A stretch of 64,000 nucleotides of DNA from Chaetorhynchus papuensis (lineage: Eukaryota; Chordata; Aves; Passeriformes; Rhipiduridae): positions 248,001-312,000 of the forward strand of contig VWYX01000259.1 in assembly GCA_013396525.1 (NCBI GenBank), read 5' to 3'. The translations under genes were made by a program, and so were the position numbers. The notes under the pieces were generated by a model. That model had not been told where the DNA came from. It saw only the letters and a list, made by a program, of their open reading frames with translations, and made no database searches. Below are positions 46,288-60,785 of the stretch, one piece after another (position 1 is the stretch's first letter; every line of letters starts with the position of its first letter).

Positions 46288-48919
46288 GTGCATTGAGGAT
46301 GAAAGATCTATTCTAATTTTAACCATTTAATGATAACCATAAAAGATCCCACAAACCTTTTGTGAGCAGAAGACTGCCAGCTGCCATGCCCTAGTCAGGG
46401 TCTAATTATATACAACATGATTAATTATATTTCACTTAACCAAAACTGTCCATAAAACTTCTGATTAAAAGCTTTTCTGTTTCTCCTAAAATCTGTCTGC
46501 ATTTGTGAAAGCATCATTTCCACACTACAGCCAAAACGTACTTTAAGAGTGTGTGAGTTATCACTCACATATGCAGTTGTTAAGAAAGAACTTAGAAGAC
46601 TTATGGGAGAAAAAGCACATTGTGTCACACTCACAAACGATTCCTGGGTGAAATTATCACAGAACAAGGACAATAAGAAATTACTTGGTTGTTACAGGCT
46701 ATGTCAATGAGGTTAATGTATCTCTGTATTATCACTGTATCAGAGCCTTTTTGTGGTAGGCAGCATGCAAGCACAGTACAAACTCTGCTCTGATCCCTGT
46801 GTCTGTAGAAATGAATTCTCCATTTCTGGAGGGACTTGACTTTTTGATTTGGCCTTTTCTTCAGCTCCTTAATAATAATAATGTTTTGTCATTTTTTGGT
46901 GCAAGTATTGATATTCAAAGATGATCCTGTATGCTGAGAATGGGAGTTATGATCTGTGTCTCTGGCTTTCCTGTAACAACAAAAGGGAAGTTCTTCCTTT
47001 CCCCTGGGTGAGAGAAGTTGGCATGCACCAGAATTCACAGAAAAATCCTGTCCTGACAAAGACTTGATCCCATGAGGAGGGATTACCCACACAACAGGTC
47101 TGCTGCCATCAGCCAGACCATTCAAAAAGACCCTCTTGAAGGGTCAGTCTCAAAAAATATATCTTCCCACCCATAAAGTGATTTCTGCTGTTTGGAGCTT
47201 CTGGGCAGAAAATAAGATCAGTAAAAAAAAGACTGTTTAAATGAGGGAAGAAAATGCTCTGGATTACTGCATGACTCCCGTTCCAAGCACAAAATACATA
47301 CATGTGAAGAAATTGTGTCCATCTTCTCTTTCTCAAGAGTTTCCAAATTTTCCGTGAGTGAAAGGAGAGGAATGAATAACTAGTAATGAATCAAGAACTA
47401 TTGATGCAGAAACTATGAATATATGAAATTCTCACACAGGCCTTTCCCTTCTGATTCTTAAGAATTCACCCTACTTTGAGCAGGAAATAGGACTTTTTAC
47501 AGTGTCATGGCCTGTTTTCATCTGGTCATGCCTCACATGTGAAAAAAACCACTTATCCTTTTGCCTCTCTTTTCTCCCAAATGTTTTCCTCCAAATAATG
47601 ATTGTCTCCTGAAATTTGGTTAATACTTTCAATTTTTACTCCTTAAGGCAGTGAGCCACGAACTTTTCCCTTGAGGGTCTTTGTAATTAACTGAGCTCAG
47701 GAAAGAATGTTTTTGGTTAAAAGGGTTTTTTTTTCTGACAATATTGTTTTTGTTAACAACATCACCTTTGTTTAGTAATGCCATTAGCCTTTTGAAGATC
47801 AGTGGCTTTGTTTAGCACTGCCTTGCGATGCCTTTCGACCATGATTCAGGAGCTGTTTGAGGGCTCAGTGACCTCACAGATTCCGTATGACCAGACTCGT
47901 CAGCAGTGCTTATTCACATGAATGAAAGAGTGCAGGTCTCTGGGCTCATGATTAGGATTCAGCTGAATGGGTGCTTCAGACTAATATAACTTGAGTAACG
48001 TTGACTGACTTAGCCTTGGCTACGGCTTTTCAGGGTATTTTTTTCTTCCTACTAAAGGTTAAGCTCGATATTAATGACTGATTGCAGGAAAAAAGAACAA
48101 TGTAGAACAATGTAGCAAATGGGCCAGCTGGAAATATAAACTGGTAAACTTTCCGTGAATTGAAAGTCTTTATGTGAGGTGTAATGCTGACCCCAAACAT
48201 GAAATACTATAGCCTAAATGGAGTCATTTAAGGAAGAAATATATGCTCAGTTATCATTCAGACATTCAGGCATCTCATTACATTGCAGCAAATTTTCCTT
48301 TGTCATAATTCAGCAGAAAATTCTATTTGCAATAGAAAATTAATTTTCCTACTTATGGTCTGCTACAGACATCATCATGATTTGTTGTCAACATAAATTA
48401 TCAAGAGGTGTTACATTGTGCAAAATTATTTAACATGTAATAATACTTTAGAGAAAATACAGGATCTTCTCATATCCTTTACCTGTGTGTCCCTCTAGGA
48501 GAATTTCATTTCATTGATTTATAGTGGCAGAGGGAAGGCACTAACTTTTGTTATTTTACCTTCGGGCTCATTAATTTGTACCAGCTAACTCCTTGAATGA
48601 AATTCTAATGCTCTTTTTCATTTTTTCATGCCTTGCCAGATCATGCGAGATCCTGACCATCTTTAGCTCTCACCTATTTAAGGATTTAATCTGCTGACAA
48701 TTTTATCTGTCAGTGTATTCCATTTGCTTTTCTGCTGGTAGATAATCTAAAAAAAATATAATCCAAATACAATTGAGGATAATAAAACATAATCCAAATA
48801 TAGTTAATGATTGAAGCTTTCATTTGAAAGGCAGAAACTTTTGGTCTTAAGAAAGGTGACTATGCCAGCAATTCAGCCAAGTATTTGAACAGGTATTTAA
48901 GTAACACAAGAGACAGCCT
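46288..48919. other. Single-copy DNA, nothing recognised
   Basis: No repeat or exon called. An imperfect 31-bp tandem duplication lies at 48753-48811. Confidence 0.45.
48753..48811 (+). repeat. Imperfect tandem duplication, period about 31 bp
   Basis: ATAATCCAAATACAATTGAGG recurs as ATAATCCAAATATAGTTAATG, giving two diverged units. Confidence 0.65.
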
Positions 48920-49070
48920 AAGAATGTGATGGAGTTCCCCTCAGTGAGGGCTTTAAAGATTGATGGTTGAATAACCATGTGGGAATGATGATGCTGAAGG
49001 AGCTGATTCAAGCTGAAGGCAGAGAGCTTAACTAGATGATCATTTTGTCCAGCTGACATTCTCTACCATT
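48920..49070 (+). mobile_element. Very old CR1-like 3'-end remnant
   Basis: GTGATGGAGTTCCCCTCAGTG, then GGGCTTTAAAGATTGATGG, AATAACCATGTGGGAATGAT, and CTTAACTAGATGATC follow the order of the CR1 3' region (GTGGAGTCTCC, LEVFK, ACCATCTGTC, GGACTAGATGATC). The match is weak and was judged by eye. Confidence 0.4.
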
Positions 49071-52000
49071 CAGTTTTCTGTGTGAGTAAACTCCAGTGCA
49101 GAAAAAACCACCAGGCAGTGTCTCAAAGAATTTGAATTAAATCTGGCTTAGGAAAGCAAAGTGAAAAAATTTTGCTATCCTGTGAGTGAGCATTGTCTGA
49201 TGTGATGCATCCAGTTCTGACTGTGACCTCAAAAGAAGGTAACACCTGAAACTATTAATCCAGCAACTGAGATAAAAGGATATTATGAATGCCTTGAATT
49301 GTTTATATTAACTAAAAAATGGGGAGAGGGAAAGTGTGTTGCAGTCTTGTGAGTAGTGTGTTTATCTCTTCACTAGTGTCTGAAAAGGAGCAAGTCCAGA
49401 AAAAATGAATGAGTGAAGGGCTCTTGTATAAAAGGTTATAAATCATATGAATTCTTATTTAATATCAGAATAATAGGAAGCTTTAATGAGGATTGATTCT
49501 TGTTTGTTATAGCAGTTATCCTAACAAGAGTAAGATACCATCCTCAAGGAGACATCTGGAAAACAGTATGCACCACAATGGAATATTCATGGATCATGAT
49601 AACATACAGTTCTGGTTGCTAATTTTTTATAGCTGAAGCAGTAAAGCTATTTAAAAAACAAAGTCACAGCTAATGAGTTTCAATCCTTAATTCAGTTTCT
49701 TTTAATTAAAAGCTCAATAGACAAAAGCTTACAAAAAGTTTATCTTCTAGACTAACAGAGCACAGCATTTCATTTGTTAGAAGTAACTCAGAGGACTGCA
49801 AAATTATAACAATTAAAAAGTTAAAAAATGAAACAAGTTTGTTTGGAGATGTTTGCATTCAGATCGATCCAAAATGATGAAGTATTTCGTATGTTTTCCT
49901 TAGACCTTGAACCAAATCCCTAATCACTGCTTAAAATTAACATCAATTTTGTTTTCATGATTTGCAGCTGATTTTGCACTCTCTGCCCTGATCATGAAAA
50001 GTTGTGTGGCATAAATCAGTATGTCCTCTCTGCCACTGAAGAATATCAAGCCAAAACTGCACAACCTTGACCGAGTGAAAATATGGGCCAGTGAAGAATT
50101 TCCAATCTCCCAGGCAGAGAGCTTTTTTTTGTCTGTCATTTGTTATTGGTCTTGTGCAGAAGGTGAGACTCACGTGGCAATAAAGAGTCACCATAAAGGA
50201 CAAGGGCTCAAATCTGTAAGTGACTACACAGACTGCAAACACAAAAATTAATCAAAGCTCAACTGAAAGTTAGTGGATTCAGATAGAACCAGACTGAGGG
50301 TTGCAAGGAATCTGGGACCTTTTTGATTGAGTACTTGTCTAGCTACATGCATTGTATAACATTTGTTGTCCTCATCACACATCATTTCCTTCCTCCTCAT
50401 TCTCATAGTAATACTAGTCTGGAGTTCAATGAAGTCAGAAGTAAACTGCTATAAATATACAGGTCCACAATAGTATAAGGATTTTTTAAAACATTATTTC
50501 TCTCTCTGTTTATCTTTACGCCTCCTCTGCATGCTGAAAATCCTTTATCAAGTGATAGCAGGCTTCAGAAAGGTCACAGGGCACACAGTGTGGCAATTTT
50601 CATTGTAAAATCAAATGTTCCAGAAGCTTATCTCTAGGTTTATGAACACTTTTCATAACATCTTGGTGATTTGTGCTGACATCAACATCCATATTCAAAA
50701 GAAATACAAAAATGCTGCTTTCAGTTAGAGTTTTGGTCACTTTGCAAACAGATTATATAATATAGAAGGTGGGATTTATGGTATGACAGTGTCCCAGGTG
50801 CATCCACACTGCCTGTGGTAGATTCCCAAGTGTTACAGGCGGGAATTGGGCAACTACTTTTGGATACTTTTTCACCAAAAAAATACCCATTTTCAGGGGG
50901 ATCTAAACAGTTCACATATAATTTTGGGAGAGGCTAGAATGGGGTGAGGAGGAGATGGAGAGTATAGGTATTTGTATTCACACAAATAGTTCCCAGGGAA
51001 CTGTGATTGTCAATAAAAAATACATTTTTCCTCTCCAAAACAAGGGGAAATTCCACTTAATCATTACTGACAAAGGAAATGAAGTAAGTCTTAGCTGTGT
51101 ACCTCTTTTTCTGCCTTATGGAATACATGGAGAAACCTAATTTTATTAATTTTGTAAAGTTAAGTGGTAGATTTTGAAGATGATTCTTTTTTAATGGGCC
51201 AATCATGAAGACCTCACTGTAAATAATTACACCATGCAAAATGCTTGCAGCTGGGGCTGGGGAACAAACCTGTGTTACATTTCAAACCCTGAACTGATTC
51301 TGTTCAGGACCACCTACACCTCTATCACCCAGTGATAATTTAATAACCTTCAGCAGACCTTTTTTCCTGCTGCCTGTAGAGCCATCAGTACTTGCCTTGT
51401 TAATTATTTTTCTACCTTTAAACAGTGAAGGGAAGAAAAATGCCCAGATGAGCTGATGCTGGTGATTTTGTCTCACCTGCTGCAAACGCAGTTGCTGGAG
51501 TGTTTACTCGGACCCTCCATCCTTTCATGTCTGACAGGCTTAATGAGCCTAACAGGTACAGCTCTCTCTGTGGCTTGAATGTCTCAGTAGCTTTTCAGAT
51601 AATGCTGCCTCCCTCTGAGTTTCAAGGCATGAAAATATTAATTACCCATTCACAATGTGAACAACCTGTTTTCATTTTATTGATTGCAAATTTACCACCA
51701 AATAATTTTTTTGTTGTTGTCCTTTAATTTGTTGTTTTTTCATTCCGGCATAGGAAATAGTGGGTAAGCTGGCAGATTTAAAGATGACTCACAGGAACCA
51801 AGGATTGTTTTCATTTTGTTTTTTTCTCCCCAGCATAAATATTTTTACCCTTTTCAGAAGTCTGCTTCTTGGAAACACCTCCCCATTTTCTCAGTCAGTA
51901 CTGAAGGCACCTGCAACACACTCCACATTACAGATATTAGTAATAGAAAGAAGTCTGTGACATTTCATCTACTTATTTTAGTGTCTGTGATGTAAAACTC

Positions 52001-55000
52001 ATTGATGACATCCAAGGTGTCTTGCAGAGATAAGGAGATACTGTTTGCTCATATTTTGAAGGAAAATTTTGCTGTTTTCCATTTAAATATTTACAGTGAG
52101 TGCATTCATCAGGACAGCTACTTTCAATAGAGAAGCACAGCTGGAACTATTCTTGTGTGTTGGGTAATTTATTTTACATTTTACAGGCCATAATTTAGGA
52201 ACACAATGCTAATTTCAGTCTGAATTTTCTGGAGATTATAGGCTTGCAGGGCACATGGTGTCCTTGACCAGCATTAGGCACATAGTGAGCAGATCACTTA
52301 GTCAGAAATGTGATTTTAGGATTTCAAACTAAAAGAAGAAAGATTTTAACCCCTCAAGTTTCCTTGAGAGAAAGTTAACTCAAGGTACCTCAATAACTTC
52401 TCTTCAAAGAATAACATTATACCCCTGTTCCAGACTACATCTGCCAAAATTAACCTGCCAGACCAGGGAGAAAGATTGGGTTAATCCCGTTCACTTTACT
52501 GCTAACTAGAGAAGTATTTCTGGGCTTTAAATGAACAGGGCCTCTCCAGCAAGCCTTATCTCCTCCTCCTGACCTTGGTTCATCCTGAAGGAAAGGATGT
52601 CTTTCCTCTCCTTCTGTCTGCAGACCTGAGCCCACAGCCATGATGAAATGCTCTGCCTCAGAAGCTCTGTGGTGCTTCCTGCAAACTTTTGGGCTGCTAC
52701 AGAAAGGTTGGGATGGTTCTTTAAGCAAATGGGTACCTGCTGGCTATTGACTCTGAACTTATAAGAGAAGCTGTACAATAAAACAGAAGTACAGGAGTGG
52801 AAGACTTGATGTTGATTTCTCCAATCCATCCAGTCCAGCCAACAGGCACGGACAAGACACAGATGTGCCCTAGATTTAAATACATGGCCTGCTGAAGGGT
52901 CCTGACAGCAGGACCTTTCTTTTCTTGACTAAAGGGTGATGGTGTAAGGAGGAAGAATGCATAAGGAAAGTTGGAGAAAGTTCCCTTTGTTACAGACTTC
53001 TTAATGAGAAAAGATATAAATGAGGCTGACATTGTTATAGGCCCAAAGTGTGACCCAGATGTTGATAATTAGAAAAAGGTTAAAGGAGGAAGAAAAATAA
53101 TGAGTCAGTCTGCTGAACAGGTGCAAGAAGCATGGGGAATAAACAGGAGAATCTGGGAATCTTAACTGCAATATACTGAACTCAGTTGGCAAACCAGAAA
53201 GCTGGAGGATGGAAGTGCAAATAACTGGAAGTACAACATCATCTGCAGATGGTCAATGCCTTTTTCTGTCATGGAATTGCCATTGCAACATATTGCAAGC
53301 TTACAATTTCCCCTCAACCAACAGGTATCCTTTCACCAAATCAGGTGCTATAGAAGAGGCTTTGCACTGGGAAATACCTCTCAGGCATTTTTCTTTGAGA
53401 AACAGCAATTATTACACAGTACCCTACAGAGCAGGTTCCTGGCACTGCTACGTGTAATGCAGAACCACCACACCTTGAGGCCCACTCAAGTAAGGACTCC
53501 TAGCAACCTGTTTTATATACTCATGATTTTCCTTCTTTCAGAAAGAATTTTGTACTATCCTTTGTTGGGTTTTATAGAAATTAAATAAATATCAGTGTTG
53601 ATAGTGACATTATCTTCATTAGATTTCAGGGTGAACAGGCTCCTGAGGTGGAGAAAAGCAACTTAGATCTCAGAGAATGCTTCTTACCTGTTCATAAACT
53701 CAGACTGAACAGCTTTCAGAGGTTACATTGATATACATCTAGAAAATCACCTTTTCAACTACGAATATTAGAGATTGGTATGTAAATTTCCAAACACTGA
53801 TCTTTAAGCACTTAAATCCAAAAAGAGAGGCTGAGCATTTGAGGTTTGCACTGCTCCTACCTATTTGTGTTAAATGAGTTGCCAATTCTGAAAATATGCC
53901 TTTTGTGACATGTAGACTCTGGAGAACCAAATACTGCCAGAAAAAGACATTATATTATTTTCCCAGTGTGATACAGACTTGCTTTTGCAAGTCTATCAGC
54001 TGTGAATCAGCTAATTTCTTTAAAAACCTGGGAGTGGTATACAAAAGGTAGGCAGTCCTTGTAGACTGACTACTTGAGCTAGCCTGGTGATGCTGCAGTT
54101 CATGTGAGTGCAGCATCACTGGAATTCGGAAATAAGCATGGCACTCAACTTGACGTAACAAGCTCTAGTCTGCAGCAATCTGGAGCAGATAGCAGAAGAA
54201 TAATGCTAATGGAGAAGTGAGTGTTCTGTAAGACAGCTGATAAAACACTCATTGAAGCACATATTCTTATCTGCATCACTCTCATCCTTGAAAAGGTATT
54301 TCCAGATGATTCTTAGAGAATTTTTAGATGGTATCTTTTTAAAGAAAATGTTAGCTATTTTTTTCTTTCCATATCTAAGCACTTTTGCAGCTGTGTTTCT
54401 TCCTTCCCTCTTAATCATTGGCACTAAGTTGACATGTGAGACACCAATCATATGTGATTGAAATATCTATCTCTATGCCATATTATTGTGTCCTCTCAAT
54501 AAAGCCATATTTTGTCAGGGAAATTAGTCATTCCTCCATTTCAGCTCTTTATCAACAGCCAAAGCTTCCTGTTGAATTGCTTGTGTGACAGCTCTGTCTG
54601 TAGTACAACATCCATCTGCAGCACACTTTTTAGTATGGCAGATTAATAACTTAATAAATGTCTAGATGAAATGAAGTCCAGAACTCATCTTGGGAATAGT
54701 GTCTGAATTTTTCAGCTTCAAAGAGCTCACTTGGTTGTCACATGATGTGAAGTTCACATTAAACAAATCTAATCAATTACCATTGACCTTGCTTGCAATA
54801 ATACATAATATCTCAGATACCAGTTTTACAAAGGTTTTCTAAAATCTACCTTGTTTTTGGGCCTTCAGAATGAAATATTTTTCAGTGATATGGATACAGA
54901 TAGGAGCATGGGAGTCAGGATTACAATAAAATATTTACTCTTTTTAGAGTTTGGTCTAGGTTAGCACTGGGGAGGAATCTGGTTTCATTATTAACATACC

Positions 55001-58000
55001 CTTTAGGCAGACCTGCCTCAAACTCTGGTTGTCATTCAGCCAGAAATTAAAAGTCCTGTGGAATCTTATAATGTCTTCTGAAGGAGGCATATCATAACTT
55101 AAATACATACCTGTAGAACTTTACCTTATTACTCTTGTTTGTTGAAGCCACTACTGTATTTTTAGGTCACTCACAAGCATATTCTCTCAAATCTGGTGTT
55201 CATCCGTTTTTCATTTTCATGCACAATAGCCAGATAAAATATCAAATGGCTGTTTTCTATTACACAGGGCTTCAATCCATGGGATTTTTCCCATGTGTAA
55301 AACATTCATTGTCAGAGCAGGAGCAAAACAGTGTGATGAAACAATTAATAACTATTAACTCATTATTCACCTAACCCAAATCCCATTCATGGTAATGAAA
55401 ATATTTCCAGGGATTTGGGGTACATTAGGTATAGAACTAAGGGTTATGCGAAGTCTTTTACTGTCTTTCTACAGTAAATGCCAAAGACTTGCTTGTGCTG
55501 ATGTTTAAATCTCAGTGGTGAGGGGTAGGAGAGGGGGCAGAGAGAGCTTTTAAGATAGAAAGATTTCCTTTGCGACTTCAAAGCTGTCAGGACTGCCCTA
55601 CTCTGTCAATTCAATTTTAGATATGAAACTTTTTGCTTGGATCACTGAATAAAATTTTACCTCAGAGTGGGATCTCCCTATATACAAATGCTTAGAGACA
55701 TTCAGTTTTGCGTTGGAAAGACTCAAGGGAAAATAATACCTCTACCCCTGGGAAGTATCAGCAGAGCTTTGGGTTGAACACAAGACTGTGGTAGGAGGAG
55801 ATGCCAAAAGAAAAGATCAACTGTTAAGTGACATGGTTACATCTAAAATCAGACTTAGGAAAGGTTTCTAGGAGCAAACAAAACAAATTGCTCTTTCAGG
55901 CTGTCTCAACTATTTTTGGGAGGGCAAAACCAAGAAAAAATTTCCAAAAGGGAAATCCAAGTTAATCAGAATTCACATATTCATGGGAAGAGCATATCTG
56001 CAGCACTGACAAACACTTGTGTAGCCCCAAGTGTTTCCACTCTTGCCTGTGCAGAAGATTCTTTTGTGATGGGTGAATTTGATCAAAAAAGGTACATGGT
56101 TTTGTTTTGGGTTACTCACAGAGGAGGCTCTGTTCCTAGATGGAGAGACCAACTACTGGGTGTGTGTATCTCTTAACCCAGATCCTCTCTGCACTACATC
56201 TTCCAACAGCAAGGGCAGGTAAACCTTGCCCTGGAAGCCACATGTCCCTCAGGGGGCTAAACCACTGAACCAGTGTTACCCTTCTGCTTTGCTGAGGATG
56301 TAGTGAATCTTTCGAGGCTGTAACTGAATGTTTTGTTTGGAGTACAGCAACTTTTGCTTTTCAGTCTGGCTTAGCCTTCATTGCCTCAGTACAACATGAA
56401 TTGACACAGGATGGGCATCTGAGATGCTGGGGGCTTCCAGCTCACAGGGTGACTACTCTTTGATCAGAGGAAATGTCCAGTGACCATAGAAACTGCTGTT
56501 TGATTCTGTGGGCTTTGTGTCACTGAAGCAAGGAATGTGTACTCACCTCAGTTTGTAAAGCTTCAATAATTATAATGAGATTTAATTTCCATGTGCATTG
56601 AAGCATAGCATGCAATGCCTTTTTTAAGAAGTAGCATTCAGAACAAAGCCCCATTTCTCGGGGTCTGAAAGTACTAACACAAAATGTCCAAACAGAAAGT
56701 TTTGTTTCCTTTTTGAAAAATAGTCAAGGTTATATAAAATAATTTTATAACATTTATGATTTTCGTTACATTCAAAACTGGGCATCACAGATCTTCTTTC
56801 AAACTGTAATTTCCCCTTTTGTCACAAGAAAATCAGCAAGGTAATGCTGAAACCATGAATTCAAACACCTATAAAAGACAAATTTTTGTATCTATCTTTC
56901 CCTGAAAGATAAAATGTATTATTTGACTCTGTGGCAGAATAAGTGTTGAGATTGGATACCTGCAGTGGGTGATATCCGTCTGGCCCAGGAAAAGTGCATG
57001 CCCTCAGCTGTGGGGCTCACATTTCTCTCTAGGTGGCTTCCTCTGGAGTGTGGTGCACTCAATAGTCTGGGAGGATGCTGATGGATCTCCAGTGCTGCAC
57101 TGCAGCCTCCATGCCTGCCCCAATGTCATGGAAGGACCTTCCTAACAGAAGCCAAAAAGGAAGATGTGTGCAGACTTCCTTAGGTTTAACAAAGCACCCT
57201 AAGGTCATCAGTTTGTGTCATGGAACAGTTCAGATTTCATCTATGGCCTTAACATTCAACAGAAATACTGTTGAGTTTCACGTTATAATTGGCAATGATT
57301 ATGAGTTTTCTCAAGGTCAGCCATGGCAGCTCAGTTAATGGCCAGCTCAGCTGATCAGAGCATAGAACTTCATTTGAAGAATTGCCTTGGTAGTATTTTC
57401 TTGTTTTTATTAAAAAGAAAGTTTTGAGTGTTTTGCTTGAAATAACTCAATTTCTTAAGCAAATTCCCCTCGCTAAACTACACCTGAGAAGCTGAAGTCA
57501 CCTGAAGTCTTACAAAATTCATTGAGAAAGTTTGAACTGCTTTACAGTTTGAATATATGAGGCAGTCCCCCTACCTGAGATCTCATATGTGTATGTATGT
57601 GCAGTTCCAGTGGCTTGAAATGGTCTCCATGTGATTGCAAGGACGTGAGTCATTGATATAACAGTATAACTGAAACTAAATTTTATACATGGTGTTTCAC
57701 TGCTTCTAGAAGTTCATCAAAAAGTCTGGTATTCATTCTTATTTGAAATATTAAAAATATGAATATCAAGAGGTGTGGAAGTTCTAATCAGATAAGCCTC
57801 TTGCTCTCTCCTCCCAGGTGTATACACATATCAAGGTACAAATCCCATGTCTGTCTTGTCTTTGGTACTTGTTCAGGAAAGCACCCCAAAGTTCCTAGAG
57901 CTGATCCCAGAGCCTGACACTGAATAACGTGGGCCTCAGGGCCCATTCAGGTCAGATGGGTCATGTTCAAAATCCGTCTTGTATAGTTTTGGATATCTTT

Positions 58001-58454
58001 GCCACACATACTGAATCTCTCCATGTTTCCACAAAGCTCACTGAGAACACCCTTCTTTAGCTCAGCTGCCTCATGTAGAAGTTGTAATCATTGCCACATG
58101 TTCTGTAGGTAGGATCATATCCACTTCAGACCCTCAGACTCTCCACCAAATTCACTGCAGTTTCAATCTGACTGCTATGAAGGGCTTTTAGGAAGAATTA
58201 GGTTCTAGGTAAACACGAATTCTATCAAAAAAGGTAAAAGACATAGAATACAATGAATTCTCAGGTCCATATAGTTTCTTAGTAAGAAAGAGGTCTGATC
58301 AACCTGAGATGTTTTTCTCTCCTTTCCCTATTACCTTCCCAGCACGGGTGTTCCAACCCACCTTCCTAGAAGGAATTCTGAAGTCACTTGTGGGATTGCA
58401 TTACCTTCCTAAATGCTAAGTGGAGGGTGGTGTTTGGCTGACCACTGAATTTCT
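49071..58454. other. Long single-copy stretch, no gene recognised
   Basis: About 9.4 kb without a recognised transposon. Exon-like segments occur on both strands. One is at 50029-50215 on the plus strand, ending in a consensus AATCT/GTAAGTG donor. Another is at about 52588-52704 on the minus strand, with AACCTTTCTGTAG and CCAAG/GTCAGG. They are short, unlinked and overlap open frames on the opposite strand, so no gene is called. Confidence 0.4.
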
Positions 58455-58645
58455 GAAGTGGGAGGGACTTCTGAAGCTTTAGTTCAATCCTTGCTCGAAA
58501 GAGGGCAAGGCCCAGGTAGCCCAGGGCCACGAATGGTGTTGTTTTTCACACAAATAAAGGACGTTGTGAAGAGTCCTTCACTGTGGATGGGACAAGACAG
58601 GTTGGGACAAATTGCTTCAGACTTTCTTCAACCTTTTGTCAAAAG
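58455..58645 (-). mobile_element. Old CR1 3' end (minus strand)
   Basis: Reads as a reversed, worn CR1 3' region: GTGGGAGGGACTTCTGAAGC, TTCAATCCTTGCTCGAAAGA and AGGTAGCCCAGGGCCACGAA. A decayed GTTGGGACAAATTGCTTCAG follows, in the position of GGGCAACCTGTTCCAG. Octamers at the tail are not preserved. Confidence 0.55.
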
Positions 58646-60785
58646 CAATATCCATATTGCAGATAGGTTTGGGACGGCCACTAGACCATATACAGAAATC
58701 TATTTCCAGGGAGCTGCTTACTACATCCCAGTGTTTCCTGACCTATATGTATATACACATGCATGAGGATATATGTGTGTACATGTACATGCATTTATGT
58801 ACAGATATGCACTTATGATTGGGTGCCTGGGGCCCTAAACTAAAAGGTAAAATGCTCCATCAGGCATGCTCCACAAGAGCTGACTTTGTCTTTATCTCCT
58901 TCCTTTATTGCTTGCAGAGCCTCACTCTCAAACCTCACTCACTGTAACATCAACACAGTGTATTTCCTGTCTCAATTTACAAAGCTTCTCAGGATCAGAA
59001 TTTGTCATGCAGAGCTAAATACAATGAAATAAAGTGAACAGTAAATGACAATACTGTTTGTCAAATAACATATCTCAGTTTATTTATGGTATTTCTGCAC
59101 TCAGAGAATGGAATATGCTAAGCAGTGAACAAAAAAATATGTTGTTTGATAAAGGAGAAGAAAAAATTTTGTTAAACTCTCATTTTCAAATTCCCGCCCA
59201 TGCAGATATTTTGTAGTAGATATAGATACACCAATTTTATAGTGTACCTGCAATAAAAAAAGATAATGTAGAACTAGAAGTATAAATTGGCTTCCCACTG
59301 CTGAACTGGCCTTATTAGAATTTAATTTACATATGTTATATTAAAGTAAAAAATAGAATTGTATATTAGCACTGGATTACTTCTGACTCATATTTTTCGT
59401 AACTGTTGAAGGACTTAGCAGTCAAAATCCCCTTTGAGGAACTCAAGTGTTCCCCAATAAGTGCCTACAGTTGGCTGACAACAATTCTATTTAATACCAG
59501 TAGGCAGAGAAAGTAATCTGCTTTATTTCATGCTATCTGGTCTCTATTGTGCCCTGCTTTCAAGGCACGTATTGCTTTCACAGAGCCATTAAATGTGACT
59601 ATTGTGCCACTCACTGTGCTGAGCTGTGTCTGCCAAAGGTGACATATAAGAAAAGTATACACAAGGATGGCAACCACCCTAATGAGGAGAGACAGCACAA
59701 AGCTTAATTCCTTAGGAGGGTGGCACAGTGAGCATTCTAACCACCATTTTAGATCCTGATTAAGGTGAACTTAGACTTAATTTAAGTGGCAGCTAATGGG
59801 GTGGTTTAGTCTTTCTCATCTGTTCTCATAAACACAAATTGGTGTTTAAGTCCTATTTGTTTCAAAATCACCTCATTTTCTTGCTGTGGTGACCCACTCT
59901 TCATCAGTGAAAGCAAACAGTTCTTGGAAGCTCTTGAAGAACCTTAAGACACTTTCAGTACAAAAAAATATGAGATGCTTGTGGCCCGTGAGAAGTTCAA
60001 AGGGTAACAGAGAGGGAGAGAGTTATTATAAAACATTCTGACTGGAAAAAGAAAAGCTGCTTCCACAGTGTTTAATCACACCTTTGTGGCACAGCCCTTC
60101 CATCTTTCATCCAGAGCACTTGAAAATGTGGAGATACTCTCAGCCAGCTATCTTATAGTGATGATGAGTTTTCAGCTCATCTTTCCTCACTGTGTGGCAG
60201 ATGTGCCTATTGTTCTTTCCATTCCGTTTTACTTGCCTTCTTCCATTTCTTTACCAGCTTCTCTCCCTTTGTGTGTCAGACTGAATTCCTAATTGTCTAT
60301 TCTGACTTCTCCTGTAGTCCTGAACTGCTTTTGACCTCCTAGCTCTCTATTGTCTTTTTCTTAGTCCAGGAATAATTTCTTTGTGCCATACCTGATTCTG
60401 TTTTCTACTGTGTTTCTTCCTACGTGTCACAACATTTCCCTTCTCATCTTACATTTTTCCCTTCTCATCTTTCATTTTTTTACATACTCCCTATAACAAA
60501 TACCTATATCCAAACTCACAGGTGTTAGAAAACCTTATGAGTAAAAATCCCATCATTGATTTTTTTTCGTCACTGACAAATTCCTGGGGAAAAAAATTAC
60601 AGCTTTAGGTATTGTTTTTGCAATAAGAAAAATCTCTGATACAGATATGATACTCTCTTCAGTATCTTTCATGTGTGATGGAATGACCTAAGTCATTCCA
60701 GCAGCAGTTAAAAGTGACATGTTTTGTTTCTTTATGATGATATCCGGAAGATGTTTGCTCTCCTTTTTTCCTGTTATCTCCACAG
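58646..60785. other. Unassigned DNA
   Basis: Contains an alternating purine/pyrimidine TATATG/TACATG-type stretch at 58743-58812 and a short tandem duplication at 60433-60472. No gene or transposon recognised. Confidence 0.4.
60433..60472 (+). repeat. Short tandem duplication
   Basis: CATTTCCCTTCTCATCTTA is followed by a near copy, CATTTTTCCCTTCTCATCTTT. Confidence 0.75.

Noticed and set aside
58743..58812. Alternating TATATG/TACATG stretch considered as a hairpin or Z-DNA site
   Set aside because: Imperfect simple sequence with no stable extended stem visible by eye.
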